Of a DNA stretch of 64,000 nt, positions 43,632 through 52,798 are shown piece by piece. The notes under the pieces are model-generated. The model ran no database searches, was not told the origin of the DNA, and saw only the letters and a list, made by a program, of their open reading frames with translations. The translations under genes were made by a program, and so were the position numbers. This DNA is from Rubrivirga litoralis (GTDB lineage Bacteria > Bacteroidota > Rhodothermia > Rhodothermales > Rubricoccaceae). The DNA is taken from assembly GCF_031846415.1 (NCBI RefSeq), contig NZ_JAVRHT010000008.1, positions 39,787 through 103,786 on the forward strand. Reading direction: 5' to 3'. Positions within the stretch are counted from its first letter, which is position 1, and every line of letters begins with the position of its first letter.

Positions 43632-44810
43632 CTACACGGCCACGCCGCCCGCGACGAGCCGCGCGTAGTGGGCCTCGTAGCGGGGGACGATCCGATCGAT
43701 CTCGAACTCGGTCACGGCCCGCTCGCGGGCCGCCGCCGCCATCCGCGCGTGGAGGGCGGGGTGGGAGAGGATCTCGCGGGCCGCCGCCGTCATGCCGTCG
43801 ATGTCGCCCAGCGGGCGGAGGAAGCCGGTGACGCCCTCGACGTTGAGCTCGGGGAGGCCGCCGATGTCCGACGACACCACGGGCACGCCGCACGCCATGG
43901 CCTCGAGCGCGGCGAGCCCGAACGTCTCGCTCCCGGACGGCATCAGGAACAGGTCGGCGATGGAGAGGATCTCCTCGACCGGCTCCTGCTTCCCGATAAA
44001 CCGGACCTCGCCCCACACGCCGGCCTCGCGCGCGCGCGCCTCGGCCGCCGCCCGCTCCGGCCCGTCGCCGACCATGAGGAGCTTGACGCCGCCGGCCTCG
44101 CCGTGCCGCGGGTCGCCCTCGGGCCACGCGCCCTCGGCGTGGAGCCGGGCGAACACGTCGACCACGTCGCCGGTCCGCTTGACGCGGCGGAAGTTGGAGA
44201 CGTGGACGAGCAGGCGCTCGCCGTCGGGCGCGATCGCCTGCTTAAAGTGGTCCTTCGGCTGGCGCTGGAAGCGCTCGGTGTCGACGAAGTTGGGGATCAC
44301 CTCGATCTCGCGGCTCACGTCGAACGAGGCGTACGTCTCGCGCCGGAGCCAGTCGCTCACGGCCGTGACCCCGTCGGAGGCGTCGATCGCGTGCTCGACG
44401 ACCGGCTTGAAGCTGGGGTCCTTGCCCACGAGCGTGATGTCGGTCCCGTGGAGCGTGGTCACGACCGGGATCTCGACGCCCTTCGAGCGGAGGATCTGCT
44501 GGGCCAGGACCGCGCTCGTCGCGTGCGGGATCGCGTAGTGGACGTGGAGCAGGTCGAGCCCGTCGTGCGTCGCCACGTCGATCATCTTCGAGGCCAGCGC
44601 GAGCGCGTACGGCGGGTACTCGAAGAGCGGGTACGTGTTGACGCGGACCTCGTGGAAGGTGAGGTTCTGGGCCACGTGCTCGAGCCGGAGCGGGAGCGCG
44701 TAGGCGATAAAGTGGACCGTGTGGCCGCGCGCCGCGAGCGCCTTGCCCAGCTCGGTCGCGACCACGCCGGAGCCGCCGAAGGTGGGGTAGCAGGTGATGC
44801 CGATCGTCAT
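43632..44810 (-). CDS. bshA: N-acetyl-alpha-D-glucosaminyl L-malate synthase BshA
   Basis: A 392-residue GT4 glycosyltransferase that starts bacillithiol synthesis from UDP-GlcNAc and malate. YPTFGGSGVVATELG, HVHYAIPHA, TLHGTDITLVG, VSNFRRVKR and LMPSGSETFGLAALEAMACGVPV are characteristic. Bacillithiol is the major low-molecular-weight thiol of many Bacteroidota and Firmicutes. bshB and bshC are not in the window. Confidence 0.93.
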   Translation of the reverse strand: MTIGITCYPTFGGSGVVATELGKALAARGHTVHFIAYALPLRLEHVAQNLTFHEVRVNTYPLFEYPPYALALASKMIDVATHDGLDLLHVHYAIPHATSAVLAQQILRSKGVEIPVVTTLHGTDITLVGKDPSFKPVVEHAIDASDGVTAVSDWLRRETYASFDVSREIEVIPNFVDTERFQRQPKDHFKQAIAPDGERLLVHVSNFRRVKRTGDVVDVFARLHAEGAWPEGDPRHGEAGGVKLLMVGDGPERAAAEARAREAGVWGEVRFIGKQEPVEEILSIADLFLMPSGSETFGLAALEAMACGVPVVSSDIGGLPELNVEGVTGFLRPLGDIDGMTAAAREILSHPALHARMAAAARERAVTEFEIDRIVPRYEAHYARLVAGGVAV

Positions 44811-44949
44811 GCGGCCCCAACGCCACCGCCCCGCCCCGGGTCCGGCGCGCGTGCTGCAGAACGGTGAATGTCGGGCGGGGGAGTGGCGCTCGTCGCCGCC
44901 CCGCCCACGCGTCCGGTCCGCCCCGCTCGCCGTGGGCGGGGCGGGGCGG

Positions 44950-44957
44950 TAGGTTTG
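44950..44957 (+). promoter_or_regulatory. TAGGTTTG promoter element
   Basis: TAGGTTTG fits the Bacteroidota -7 consensus TAnnTTTG exactly. It abuts a GC box on its upstream side and lies 25 bases before the ATG of the next gene. Confidence 0.55.
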
Positions 44958-44981
44958 GCGACCGTTCTCCGCCCCCTCCCC

Positions 44982-45566
44982 ATGCGCCTCGCCTCCCGCC
45001 TCCTCCCCGCCCTCGCCCTCGCGGCGTGCCTCGCCGCCCCGCGCGCCGAGGCCCAGATCATCCCGTCCATCGACGTCGGCGTCGCCGGCGGCGTCAACTT
45101 CGCGTCGCTCGGCGACGCGGCCGGGCTCGACTTCGACGGCTCGACGGGCTACCACATCGGCGCCTTTGCCGACGTCTCCGTCCTCCTGTTCCAGGCGCGG
45201 ACGGGCGTGTACTACCTCCGCGCCGGCGACGTCCAGGGCGAGGGCGAGGACGGGTCGATCAGCTTCGTCACCGTCCCCGTCGACTTCAAGCTCCAGACGC
45301 CGACGCCGATCCTAAAGGGGTACGTGCTCGTCGGCCCCGAATTCCGGTTCCCGCTCGACGGCCTCGACACGTTCGACACGCGGTCGGTCAACACGGTGCT
45401 CAACGTGGGCATCGGGGCCGGAGCCGGCATCCCGATCGTGGGGCCGAACGGGTTCCTCGAGCTCCGCTACGCGTTCGACCTCACCGGCATCGCGGCCGAC
45501 GACGCGGGGACCGACCAGGACGTCAAGGTCAGCCTGTTCATGATCCGCGCCGGCATCGGGATCTAG
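44982..45566 (+). CDS. Outer-membrane beta-barrel protein
   Basis: A 194-residue secreted protein: signal peptide (1-24, PRAEAQ), then a small porin-like barrel (PorT/OmpW-like layout) with GVAGGVNFASLG, FQARTGVYYLR, VPVDFKLQTP, GPEFRFPLD and a C-terminal VSLFMIRAGIGI. It resembles the outer-membrane-beta-barrel families of Bacteroidota that bear a GGVNF motif. Function unknown. Confidence 0.8.
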   Translation: MRLASRLLPALALAACLAAPRAEAQIIPSIDVGVAGGVNFASLGDAAGLDFDGSTGYHIGAFADVSVLLFQARTGVYYLRAGDVQGEGEDGSISFVTVPVDFKLQTPTPILKGYVLVGPEFRFPLDGLDTFDTRSVNTVLNVGIGAGAGIPIVGPNGFLELRYAFDLTGIAADDAGTDQDVKVSLFMIRAGIGI

Positions 45567-45634
45567 AAAGGCGACGAGTGATGAGCGACGGGTAACGGGT
45601 GGAGTGGTCGGACCGACCATCCCGCCTGACAGGA

Positions 45635-45669
45635 GGGCGGGGTGGCCCGGTCTCGAAGCCACCCCGCCC
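45635..45669. terminator. Bidirectional terminator-like GC-box hairpin
   Basis: A perfect 12-bp stem GGGCGGGGTGGC / GCCACCCCGCCC (45635-45646 and 45658-45669), loop of 11 bases, placed between two convergent genes. It is built from inverted copies of the GGGCGGGGTGG box. Confidence 0.6.
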
Positions 45670-45699
45670 GTCGCTCAGTGCCCGTCTCTCCGTACTCGT

Positions 45700-46884
45700 T
45701 CAGAAGCGGAGGAGCGCGGCGGCCGGGCCGTGCTCGCGGAGCGCCTCGCGCGCCGCCTTGCTGCGGACGAGTTCGAGCGTGGCTCCTTGCTCCATGGCCT
45801 TGTCGAGCATGAGCTCGACGAGGTCGTTCACGGCGCGCACCGCCCCGCCCGTCGCCTCGTACGTGCCCTCGGTCTGCGTCGTGAGCATCCCCGAGGTCGG
45901 GTCGATGCCGCCCGGAATCGTCTCGGCGTCGTCGACCACGAGCGTCATCACGCGCTGCTGGTTGAGCATGTCGAGCGTGTCGTCGAGGCCGGCCACGGCC
46001 CGCGACGACAGGAGCTCCTGGACCTTCCCGAGCGTCTCGAGCTCCTCGCGGGCTTCGACCTCGCGCTGCACGTCGCCGGCGGCGTCCGAGACCTCGGCCG
46101 AGGTCGCGTTGATGTCGCACGAGAACGAGGCGGCCACGCGCTGGCGCGTCGCCTGGTCGAGCCCGTCGAGGAAGTCGGCCTCCATGTCGGTCGTGGCCGA
46201 GTGGATCACGTGCCGGGCCTCCAGGGACTGCGCGATCAGGTTGCAGGCGTGGGCGCTCCGCCGGGCCTGCGCCCGCTTCATGTCCGCCTTCATGTCCTGG
46301 CGCTGGTCCTTTGAGGCAAAGTCGGTGACGAAGAGCTCCTGGCCCTCCAGCTCGTAGACCTCCTCGACGAGCCCGATCTGGGCAAAGAAGAACCGGCTCT
46401 TGTGGGCCGAGACGAGCGCGATCACAAACCGGTCGTTCTCGTCGCGGACGCGCGCGAGCGGACGCACGTACGGGTTGTCGGTGACGTGGACCTCGTTGGG
46501 GAGCGCGATCGCCGTCCCGAGCTGCTCGAAGAGCCCGAGCGCCTCACACGCGAAAAAGGCCACGCCCCGCCCCGTCCGCGGCAGGCCGTTCGCGAGCGCC
46601 TCCCCGATCCGGTCGCACTCGGCCTGGACCGCCTTTTTCTGCTCGCCGGCGTCCGAAACCGCCCGCTCGCACAGGTCCTTGAACGTGGTCTCCCACGTCG
46701 TCCCCAGACGGGCCTCCGGCGTCAGCTCCATGTACAGGCTGACGATGGGGGCGCTCGTCGACTGCGCCTCGTTGAGGCGCTGGAGGTGGTCGGCCGAGAG
46801 AAAGTGGAAGCCGGGTTTCGTCGTTCGGCGGCGCAGCTCGGCGAGGAGGGCGTCGCGGTCGTCGGGGGCGAGGGTCGTGGACAT
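45700..46884 (-). CDS. baeRF (bacterial release-factor-1-like) family protein
   Basis: The 394-residue protein looks like the bacterial archaeo-eukaryotic release factor (baeRF) group. An N-terminal mixed domain contains IVSLYMELTPEARLG, and GRGVAFFACEALGLFEQLGTAIALPN and FVIALVSAHKSRFFFAQIG follow. A C-terminal L7Ae-like half has VMTLVVDDAETIPGG. These families share the fold of eRF1 domains 2-3 and are suspected ribosome-rescue or effector-linked factors. No GGQ motif is visible. About 100 bases downstream of the sigma-factor gene on the same strand. Confidence 0.6.
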   Translation of the reverse strand: MSTTLAPDDRDALLAELRRRTTKPGFHFLSADHLQRLNEAQSTSAPIVSLYMELTPEARLGTTWETTFKDLCERAVSDAGEQKKAVQAECDRIGEALANGLPRTGRGVAFFACEALGLFEQLGTAIALPNEVHVTDNPYVRPLARVRDENDRFVIALVSAHKSRFFFAQIGLVEEVYELEGQELFVTDFASKDQRQDMKADMKRAQARRSAHACNLIAQSLEARHVIHSATTDMEADFLDGLDQATRQRVAASFSCDINATSAEVSDAAGDVQREVEAREELETLGKVQELLSSRAVAGLDDTLDMLNQQRVMTLVVDDAETIPGGIDPTSGMLTTQTEGTYEATGGAVRAVNDLVELMLDKAMEQGATLELVRSKAAREALREHGPAAALLRF

Positions 46885-46983
46885 CAGAGGGGAGGGGATG
46901 GGGAGCGGGCGGGGCGCAGAGGGGCGGGCGGGGCGGGGCGCTCGGCGGACCTCGTACCAGGTACCGAGCGCCCGGGGGGCGTG

Positions 46984-47748
46984 CTACGCGTCGGGGAGCG
47001 GGTCGCCGGTGTACGAGTCGACGGCGGGGTCGTCGTCGTGGTCGTCGCGGACCGAGCCGTAGCGGTCGAGGAGCCCTTCGCGGGCCAGGTTCAGCATGGC
47101 CGCCGTGTCCTTGAGCGAGGCGTTGATGATCTGGGCCGCTTCGGGGAGCGAGACCTCGAACTCGTCGTGGAGGACGGTCACCTGGCGGGCCGCGCCGCGG
47201 AACGTGGCGTCGGCGAGGAGGTCGCGGTCCTGCGGGCTGAGGTCGGCCTCGGCGTAGCCCTCGACGCTGACGTCCTCGGGGGTCGTGGAGGGCACGATCT
47301 CCTCGTAGGTGTCGACGTCGAACGGCTGGCGGAACTCGTAGAACGACTCCTCGACGGCGTCGTGCTCCTCGCCGGTCGGGAGCTCCTCATCGAGCGAGAT
47401 CATCTTGCGCTCGGCGTAGCGGTCCTCCTGGCGGGCGTACCGGGCGAGCGCCCGGGTCTGAAGCCCGAGGAGCCACGCGCGGAAGCTCATCCGGTCGGCG
47501 TCGTAGCGGCCGCGGCGCTCCCAGGCGCGCACGAGCGTCTCGCCGACGAGCTCCTCGGTCGTGAGGTCGACGAGCGTACCCGTGTCGTCGGCCGGCGTGT
47601 CGTCGACGGCGGCGCGCTCGATGTCGAGCTGGCGGGCGGCCGCGGCCATGAGGTCGTCCTGGTACGGGGCGATCGCGTCGTTGAAGGCGTCGCGGTCGCC
47701 GTCGAGCGCGCGGCGCCAGGCGTCGGCGGGCGGGTGGGCAGAGGGCAT
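46984..47748 (-). CDS. Sigma-70-family RNA polymerase sigma factor
   Basis: A 254-residue sigma-like protein. Region 2 is seen in LVGETLVRAWERRGRYDADRM followed by SFRAWLLGLQTRALARYARQ (residues 67-107). The C-terminal part (LSPQDRDLLADATF, FEVSLPEAAQIINASLKDTAAML) looks like region 4. The long acidic linker between them and the acidic C-terminal tail are unusual for an ECF factor. No anti-sigma gene is adjacent. Its partner may be the following baeRF-like gene. Confidence 0.7.
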   Translation of the reverse strand: MPSAHPPADAWRRALDGDRDAFNDAIAPYQDDLMAAAARQLDIERAAVDDTPADDTGTLVDLTTEELVGETLVRAWERRGRYDADRMSFRAWLLGLQTRALARYARQEDRYAERKMISLDEELPTGEEHDAVEESFYEFRQPFDVDTYEEIVPSTTPEDVSVEGYAEADLSPQDRDLLADATFRGAARQVTVLHDEFEVSLPEAAQIINASLKDTAAMLNLAREGLLDRYGSVRDDHDDDPAVDSYTGDPLPDA

Positions 47749-48320
47749 GGAGGGGGCGTGTTCGCGAGAAGGGCAGGGCGGCTCCGCAGGGGCGGGGCCG
47801 GTCTGGGGTCAACCGGGCGGGGGCACCGCAAGATCCGGGCGGGGCGGGGTGGAACCGCGCCCGCGTCCGCCTCGCCTGTGAGCTGGCGCCGTCGGCCACC
47901 GCCCCGCCCGCGGCGCGCCTGCCCCCGATCTCAAAAGCCGTCTGGGATCTCCCCCTCCCTCGCCGGGCGAGGGTCGAACCCAAAGGGCGGGGTGGGGGGC
48001 GGGCATCGACCCGGGGCGGGGCGGTCCCAGACAGCCGCGCAGACTTCAGAGGCTCTTCCTCTCCATCGCCATCCCTACGCGGGACCACGGAGTGAGGGGG
48101 AGCCCGCCCGGGAGGACCGACCGCCCCGCCCGCCGGACCCCGCCCCGCCCGGGACCGCTCCCAAAACGGCGACCCGTCTCACAGGGAGGGGCGGCCTCAC
48201 AGAACCGCCCCACAGAGTCTCCGCCCCGCCCCCAACAAAAACAGGGCGCGCCCGGTGGAGGCGCGCCCTGGACGGGTCCGCCGGACGGGCCGGCGTGGTG
48301 GGAGGACCCGGGTTCGAAAC
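47749..48320. other. 570-base gene-free region
   Basis: Upstream region of the sigma factor gene and downstream region of the cell-wall hydrolase. It holds GC boxes, a CCAAAGGGCGGGG repeat arm (47974-47996) and the terminator at 48236-48269. Open frames across it are composition artefacts. I see no RNA gene. Confidence 0.7.
48236..48269 (-). terminator. Intrinsic terminator of the cell-wall hydrolase gene
   Basis: A perfect 10-bp stem (48243-48252 with 48260-48269) followed on the minus strand by GTTTTTGTT. It lies about 50 bases beyond the stop at 48321. The loop CGGTGGA matches that of the hairpin at 3361-3392. Confidence 0.85.
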
Positions 48321-48989
48321 CTACAGCGCCAACCGGAGGGGGGCGGCGCTCAGCGCCGAAGCCACGCCCGAGTAGAACCGGAACCGGCGCGGGTCCACGC
48401 GGAAGCCGGTCGGGCGAATGGGCTGGTGGCCGGCCGACCAGTTCGGGGCCGCCCCGCCCACCATCGAGCGCTCGCTGTAGAAGTGGCGCGTCGACGTCGG
48501 GAACGGCCGGTCCGCCGAACGGGCGTAGTAGACGTCGTGGGCGATGGCCAGCGTGCGCTGGAACGCCTCGGTCGCAGTCTCCGGCGTGAGCGTCGTGTAC
48601 AGGCGCCGCTTTGGGCTGCCCGGGTTGAAGGCGCTAAACTGGTACGGGTCGGTCACGACGCCCTCGTACGTCGACGCCCCGCGGTACTCGGTCTCGACGC
48701 GGTTGCGGATGACCCAGCCGACGAGCTCCTGCTCGTGGGGCTTCTTGGTCTCCGAGTACATGCACCGGGCCAGCCACAGCACGTCGTCGCTCACGTCCGC
48801 CAGCACGAAGGGCGGGGGGGCGTCGGAGACGACGGCGGTGGGGAGCTCGCTCTGAGCGAGGTCGTCCGGGCTGTAGGCGGTGAAGAACAGGGCGAGCAGC
48901 GGGAGCATCGCGGCCAACACCAGGGCCAGACCGGCGGCGGCTTTCTTGGCAAAGGTCTTTGTCGACGCGTCGTTCGAGTCTGTGTCCAT
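48321..48989 (-). CDS. Cell wall hydrolase, SleB-like
   Basis: The 222-residue protein has one N-terminal membrane segment (about residues 14-40) and an exported domain: DVLWLARCMYSETKKPHEQELVGWVIRNRVETEYRG (the catalytic Glu lies in YSE), then YEGVVTDPYQFSAFNP and FPTSTRHFYSE. This is the SleB/hydrolase_2 fold that cleaves peptidoglycan glycan strands. It is anchored, so it probably acts in wall turnover rather than spore germination. ATG at 48989. Confidence 0.85.
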   Translation of the reverse strand: MDTDSNDASTKTFAKKAAAGLALVLAAMLPLLALFFTAYSPDDLAQSELPTAVVSDAPPPFVLADVSDDVLWLARCMYSETKKPHEQELVGWVIRNRVETEYRGASTYEGVVTDPYQFSAFNPGSPKRRLYTTLTPETATEAFQRTLAIAHDVYYARSADRPFPTSTRHFYSERSMVGGAAPNWSAGHQPIRPTGFRVDPRRFRFYSGVASALSAAPLRLAL

Positions 48990-49277
48990 GCAGGGGGGCT
49001 CGGGATCGGCGGTGGGGAGAAGGACGCTCTGGGAAAGAGAACTCTGAGGTCTCGAAGCCCGCGAGAAGGGGGCGTGCGGGCCGAGAGAACTCGGAGCCGG
49101 GCCAGAAGCAGGCGGGGCACAGGTCCCAACGACCGTGCCCACGCGGTCGTGCGGGGGCGGGGCGGCCCGAACCGGCGCCTCGGCCCGGCGTCCGACCGCC
49201 CCGCCCCCGACGCGTCCACCGTCGGCTCCTCGGCTGACCCGTGAGGTGGACACCCGCCCCGCCCGCCGTCTCGCCCA

Positions 49278-50483
49278 ATGGACACCCCGCTCCGCATCCT
49301 CGCCGACGCCAACATCCCCGCCGCGACCGACGCGTCCGGCGCGCTGGGACGCGTCCGGCTCCTCCCCGGCCGCGAGATCACGCGCGCCGAGGCCGAGGGC
49401 GCCGATGTCCTGCTCGTCCGCAGCGTGACGCCGGTCGACGCGGCGCTCCTGGAGGGCACGCCCGTCCGGTTCGTGGGCTCGGCGACGGCCGGGACCGACC
49501 ACGTCGACCGCCCCGCCCTCGGCCACCTGGGCGTCGGGTTCGCGTGGGCGCCGGGGTCGAACGCGACGTCGGTCGTCGAGCACGTCCTGGCCGCGCTCCT
49601 GGCCGTCGCCGCGGACCGGGGCGAGGCGCTCGCGGGGAAAACGCTGGGCGTGGTCGGCACCGGCGCCGTCGGCGGGCGCCTCGCGCCGCGTGCCGAGGCA
49701 CTCGGGATGAGCATCGTCGCGTCCGACCCACCCCGCGCGGCGGCCGCCGAGGCGCGGGGCGAGGCGCACCCGTACGTCCCGCTCGACGCCGTGCTCGCCC
49801 AGACCGATGTCGTAACGCTCCACACCCCGCTCACGACGGCGGCCGAGAGCCCGTGGCCCACGCGCGGCCTCTTCGGCGCCGACGCGTTCGCCGCCATGCG
49901 CCCCGGCGCCTGGTTCGTCAACGCCGCCCGGGGCGGGGTGGTCGACGCCACCGCGCTCCGCCGCGAGGCGGCCCGCCGCCCGTGCGTGCTCGACGTGTGG
50001 CCGGGCGAGCCCACGCCCGACCCCGAGACGGTCGGCCTCGCCGCACTGGGCTCGCCCCACGTCGCTGGCTACGCGGCCGACGGCAAGGTCCGCGGCACGG
50101 CGATGCTGGCCGCCGCGCTCCGCCGGTGGCTCGCGGCGGGCGGGGCGGAAGCCGCGCCGTGGGACGAGTCCGCGGCGCTCGGCCCCGATCCGCCCCCGGT
50201 CGCCGCCCCGCCCGCGCCGGGCGACGTGGAGGACCCGGTCGCGCAGGCGGCGTGGCTGGACGCGCTCGCGCGCCAGGCGTTCAGCGTCCGCGCCGAAGAC
50301 GCCCGGTTCCGGGCCGCGCTCGACGCCGCGGGCGGGGCGGCCGAGCGCGCGGCGGCCTTTGCCGATCTGCGGCGGACGTACCCCGCGCGCCGCGAGTGGG
50401 CGCACTACGCGGTCGAGGGCGAGGTCCCCGCCCCGCTCCGCCGCGCGGTCGCGGACGGGCTCGGGATGCGGATCGCGGGCTAG
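49278..50483 (+). CDS. pdxB: Erythronate-4-phosphate dehydrogenase
   Basis: A 401-residue D-2-hydroxyacid dehydrogenase of the PdxB type, second step of DXP-dependent pyridoxal phosphate synthesis. It starts LRILADANIPAA and has VGSATAGTDHVD, the NAD-binding GVVGTGAVGG, FVNAARGGVVD, LDVWPGEPTPD and the PdxB dimerisation region after residue 300. Good fit in length and order. It ends four bases into the convergent lipoprotein gene. Confidence 0.9.
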   Translation: MDTPLRILADANIPAATDASGALGRVRLLPGREITRAEAEGADVLLVRSVTPVDAALLEGTPVRFVGSATAGTDHVDRPALGHLGVGFAWAPGSNATSVVEHVLAALLAVAADRGEALAGKTLGVVGTGAVGGRLAPRAEALGMSIVASDPPRAAAAEARGEAHPYVPLDAVLAQTDVVTLHTPLTTAAESPWPTRGLFGADAFAAMRPGAWFVNAARGGVVDATALRREAARRPCVLDVWPGEPTPDPETVGLAALGSPHVAGYAADGKVRGTAMLAAALRRWLAAGGAEAAPWDESAALGPDPPPVAAPPAPGDVEDPVAQAAWLDALARQAFSVRAEDARFRAALDAAGGAAERAAAFADLRRTYPARREWAHYAVEGEVPAPLRRAVADGLGMRIAG

Positions 50484-50998
50484 CGGACCGTCGCTGGGCG
50501 GGGCGGGGCCAGGACGAACCGCTCGGGCTGGCCGTTGGCGACAGAGGCTCCGACGCCGCCGCCGCCGATGCCGTACACCACGCCCGATATCACCGCCATG
50601 GCGGTCGGGCTGAGGTCGATGAACCCCTGCGGCTCGTACGTCGCGTGGGTCAGGACCGCCCCCCCCACGGCGGCCGCCGCGAAGCCGAGGGCGAACCCTT
50701 CGAGCCGGCTCAGCCGCCCCCGCGGGTCGACGCCCGCGAACGCGACACGGTCGACGTCGGCCGTCGGCACGACGTGGACGGCGCCGTCGGCGCCGATCCA
50801 GCTCGTCGAGTCGGCGTCGATGCGGAGGCCGCGGGCCTCGACCGCCGGCCTGTCGCGGACGGTGACGACCGCCCGCTGCCGCCCCGCCCGCTCGCTGATC
50901 GCCTGGCGGCTCGCCGCGTCGGCCACGTCGAGCGTCCGCGTCGTGGCGACGCAGCCGGAGAGCAGGAGGAGCAACGCGAGGAGGGCGGGGCGGCGCAT
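50480..50998 (-). CDS. Predicted lipoprotein with C-terminal Gly-rich helices
   Basis: A 172-residue lipoprotein (lipobox LSGC, Cys16). The body has a beta-rich part (residues 40-100, VVTVRDRPAVEARGLRIDADS) and two Gly/Ala-rich hydrophobic segments near the C-terminus (GFALGFAAAAVGGAV, VISGVVYGIGGGGVGASV). No known family. The stop overlaps the end of pdxB, so the two genes share their terminus. Confidence 0.65.
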   Translation of the reverse strand: MRRPALLALLLLLSGCVATTRTLDVADAASRQAISERAGRQRAVVTVRDRPAVEARGLRIDADSTSWIGADGAVHVVPTADVDRVAFAGVDPRGRLSRLEGFALGFAAAAVGGAVLTHATYEPQGFIDLSPTAMAVISGVVYGIGGGGVGASVANGQPERFVLAPPRPATVR

Positions 50999-51059
50999 GG
51001 GAGTGAGCGGACCTGGGGCGGGGCGGTGCCGTAGCCTACCGCGCCCGCCCCGCCCCGCC

Positions 51060-51085
51060 GTAGTGCAAACGGACCACCCCGCCCC
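51060..51085. repeat. Dispersed repeat GTAGTGCAAACGGACCACCCC
   Basis: An inverted copy is at 52718-52755 (GGGTGGTGCGTTTGCACTAC) and a diverged one at 7755-7787. All are bounded by GC boxes. The two copies here flank the nucleoside-transporter gene in opposite orientation. Confidence 0.75.
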
Positions 51086-51119
51086 GGGGCGGCGCACTTT
51101 CCCCTTGCCCCTCTCCCCC

Positions 51120-52538
51120 TCACCCCAGCAGCACGCCGGCGATCGTCGCCGTCATGAGGTTGGCGAGCGTGCCGGCGAGCACGGCGCGGAGCCCGAGCGC
51201 CGCGATTTCGCCCGTCCGCTCCGGCGCGAGCGGGCCGATCCCGCCGATCTGGATGCCGATCGACGACAGGTTGGCGAACCCGCACAGCGCGAACGTCGCC
51301 ATGATGACCGTCTTGGGCTGGAGCGAGCCGGCCGCGAGCGCGTCGGCGAGCTGGGTGTAGGCGACGAACTCGTTGGCGATCACCTTCGTCCCCAGGAGCG
51401 CCCCGAACGCGGTCACGTCGCCCGCGGGCACGCCGACGGCCCAGGCGACGGGCGCCAGGATCACGCCGAGGATGGCCTCCAGGCTGATCTCGAACCCGAA
51501 CAGGCCGGCGCCCCACCCGAGGATGCCGTTGAGGATGGCGATGAGGGCGAGGAACGCGATGAGCATGGCCCCGATGTTCAGCGCCAGCTGGAGCCCGTCG
51601 GCCGCGCCGGTCGCCGCGGCGTCGATGACGTTTTTGGGTCCGGCGTCGGTCAGGTCCTCGACGGCGGCGGCGGTCGCCTCGGTGCTGTCGGTCGCCGGCT
51701 GCGTGGCCTCGCCCGCGTCCGTCACGGCGGGCGGGACGGCCTCCGCCCCGCCCCCGAGGGCGTCGGGCGGGGTGGTGGGCCGCGTCTCGGGGATGAGGAC
51801 TTTGGCGAGCACGAGGGCCGCCGGCGCCGCCATCACGCTCGCGCCCAGCAGCTGCTCGGCGAACAGCTGCTGCCCGACCGCCACCGGGACGCCCTCGATG
51901 GCCGCGTAGCGCTCGCCCAGGAACGCGACGTACGACGCCAGCACGCCGCCCGCGATCGTCGCCATGCCGCCCGTCATGACGGCCATGAGCTCGCTCCGCG
52001 AGAGGGTCTTGATGTAGGGCTTGATGACGAGCGGGGCCTCGGTCTGCCCCACGAAGATGTTGGCGCTGACCGAGAGCGACTCCGGCCCGCTCGTCCCCAG
52101 CGCCCGCTGGACCACCCACGCCACGCCCTGCACGATCCGTTGCATGACCCCGAGGTAGTACAGGATCGACATCAGCGACGCGAACACGATGACGGTCGGG
52201 AGCACCTGGGCGAAAAAGAAGAACCCGAGCGAGCCCTCGGACGCCGGCCCCAGCCCGAGCGTCCCGAAGATGAACGTGGAGCCGACCTCGACGGCCGCCA
52301 GGAACTGCACGAACAGGCCCGAGACGAACGCGAACGCCGCCGCCGGCCACCCGAGCGGGGCGAACGTCGCGGCGAGACTGTCGCCGCGGAGGATGAGCAC
52401 GGCGAACACGAGCTGGAGCCCCAGCCCCAGCCCGACCGTCCGCCAGTTGACGCGGCGGCGGTCGGACGAGAGCGCGAACGCGATCGCGAGGATGACGACG
52501 AGGCCGAGCAAGCCGCGGCCGATCGAGACAAGGTCCAT
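51120..52538 (-). CDS. NupC-family nucleoside transporter
   Basis: A 472-residue concentrative nucleoside transporter with many membrane helices. Motifs include FIFGTLG, VGQTEAPLVIKPYI, MTGGMATIAGGVLASYV, LLGTKVIANEFVAY and CGFANLSSIGIQIGGIG, which are typical of NupC/CNT proteins importing nucleosides with sodium or protons. An acidic Ala/Thr-rich loop of about 60 residues before PKNVIDAA is an insertion relative to E. coli NupC and includes GC-box-coded AEAVPPAV. Confidence 0.93.
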   Translation of the reverse strand: MDLVSIGRGLLGLVVILAIAFALSSDRRRVNWRTVGLGLGLQLVFAVLILRGDSLAATFAPLGWPAAAFAFVSGLFVQFLAAVEVGSTFIFGTLGLGPASEGSLGFFFFAQVLPTVIVFASLMSILYYLGVMQRIVQGVAWVVQRALGTSGPESLSVSANIFVGQTEAPLVIKPYIKTLSRSELMAVMTGGMATIAGGVLASYVAFLGERYAAIEGVPVAVGQQLFAEQLLGASVMAAPAALVLAKVLIPETRPTTPPDALGGGAEAVPPAVTDAGEATQPATDSTEATAAAVEDLTDAGPKNVIDAAATGAADGLQLALNIGAMLIAFLALIAILNGILGWGAGLFGFEISLEAILGVILAPVAWAVGVPAGDVTAFGALLGTKVIANEFVAYTQLADALAAGSLQPKTVIMATFALCGFANLSSIGIQIGGIGPLAPERTGEIAALGLRAVLAGTLANLMTATIAGVLLG

Positions 52539-52717
52539 GCATGCGCGGGGCGGACCCGCAGGGTGAGGCGGCGCGAAGATACCGGGCGGGGCGGGGGCCG
52601 GCGAGTCGGGAGGCCGCCCCGGCCCGGTGCCCGTGGCGACGCGGCGTGCCGGGCGCAGGGTGACCACCCCGCCCTCAGCGCGGGCGAGGAGGCCACCTTC
52701 TGCTCGCTGCTCGTCGC

Positions 52718-52755
52718 GGGCGGGGTGGTGCGTTTGCACTACGCGCGGGCGGGGC
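52718..52755. repeat. Dispersed repeat GGGTGGTGCGTTTGCACTAC
   Basis: An inverted copy of 51060-51085, with GC boxes on both ends. The core GTTTGCAC is short. A TACGCT element (52763-52768) follows upstream of the Lgt-like gene. Confidence 0.75.
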
Positions 52756-52798
52756 GGTGGGGCTACGCTCTGCGACCACCCCGCCCCCACGCCTCGCC

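Noticed and set aside
48310..48325. GGGTTCGAAACC considered as a tRNA T-arm
   Set aside because: The flanking bases do not form a 5-bp T-stem and no anticodon or acceptor arm can be folded around it; the segment overlaps the end of the cell-wall hydrolase gene.
52718..52755. GTTTGCAC repeats flanking the nucleoside transporter read as transposon ends
   Set aside because: The copies are short, partly diverged and there is no transposase or visible target-site duplication; a third copy lies elsewhere without a partner.
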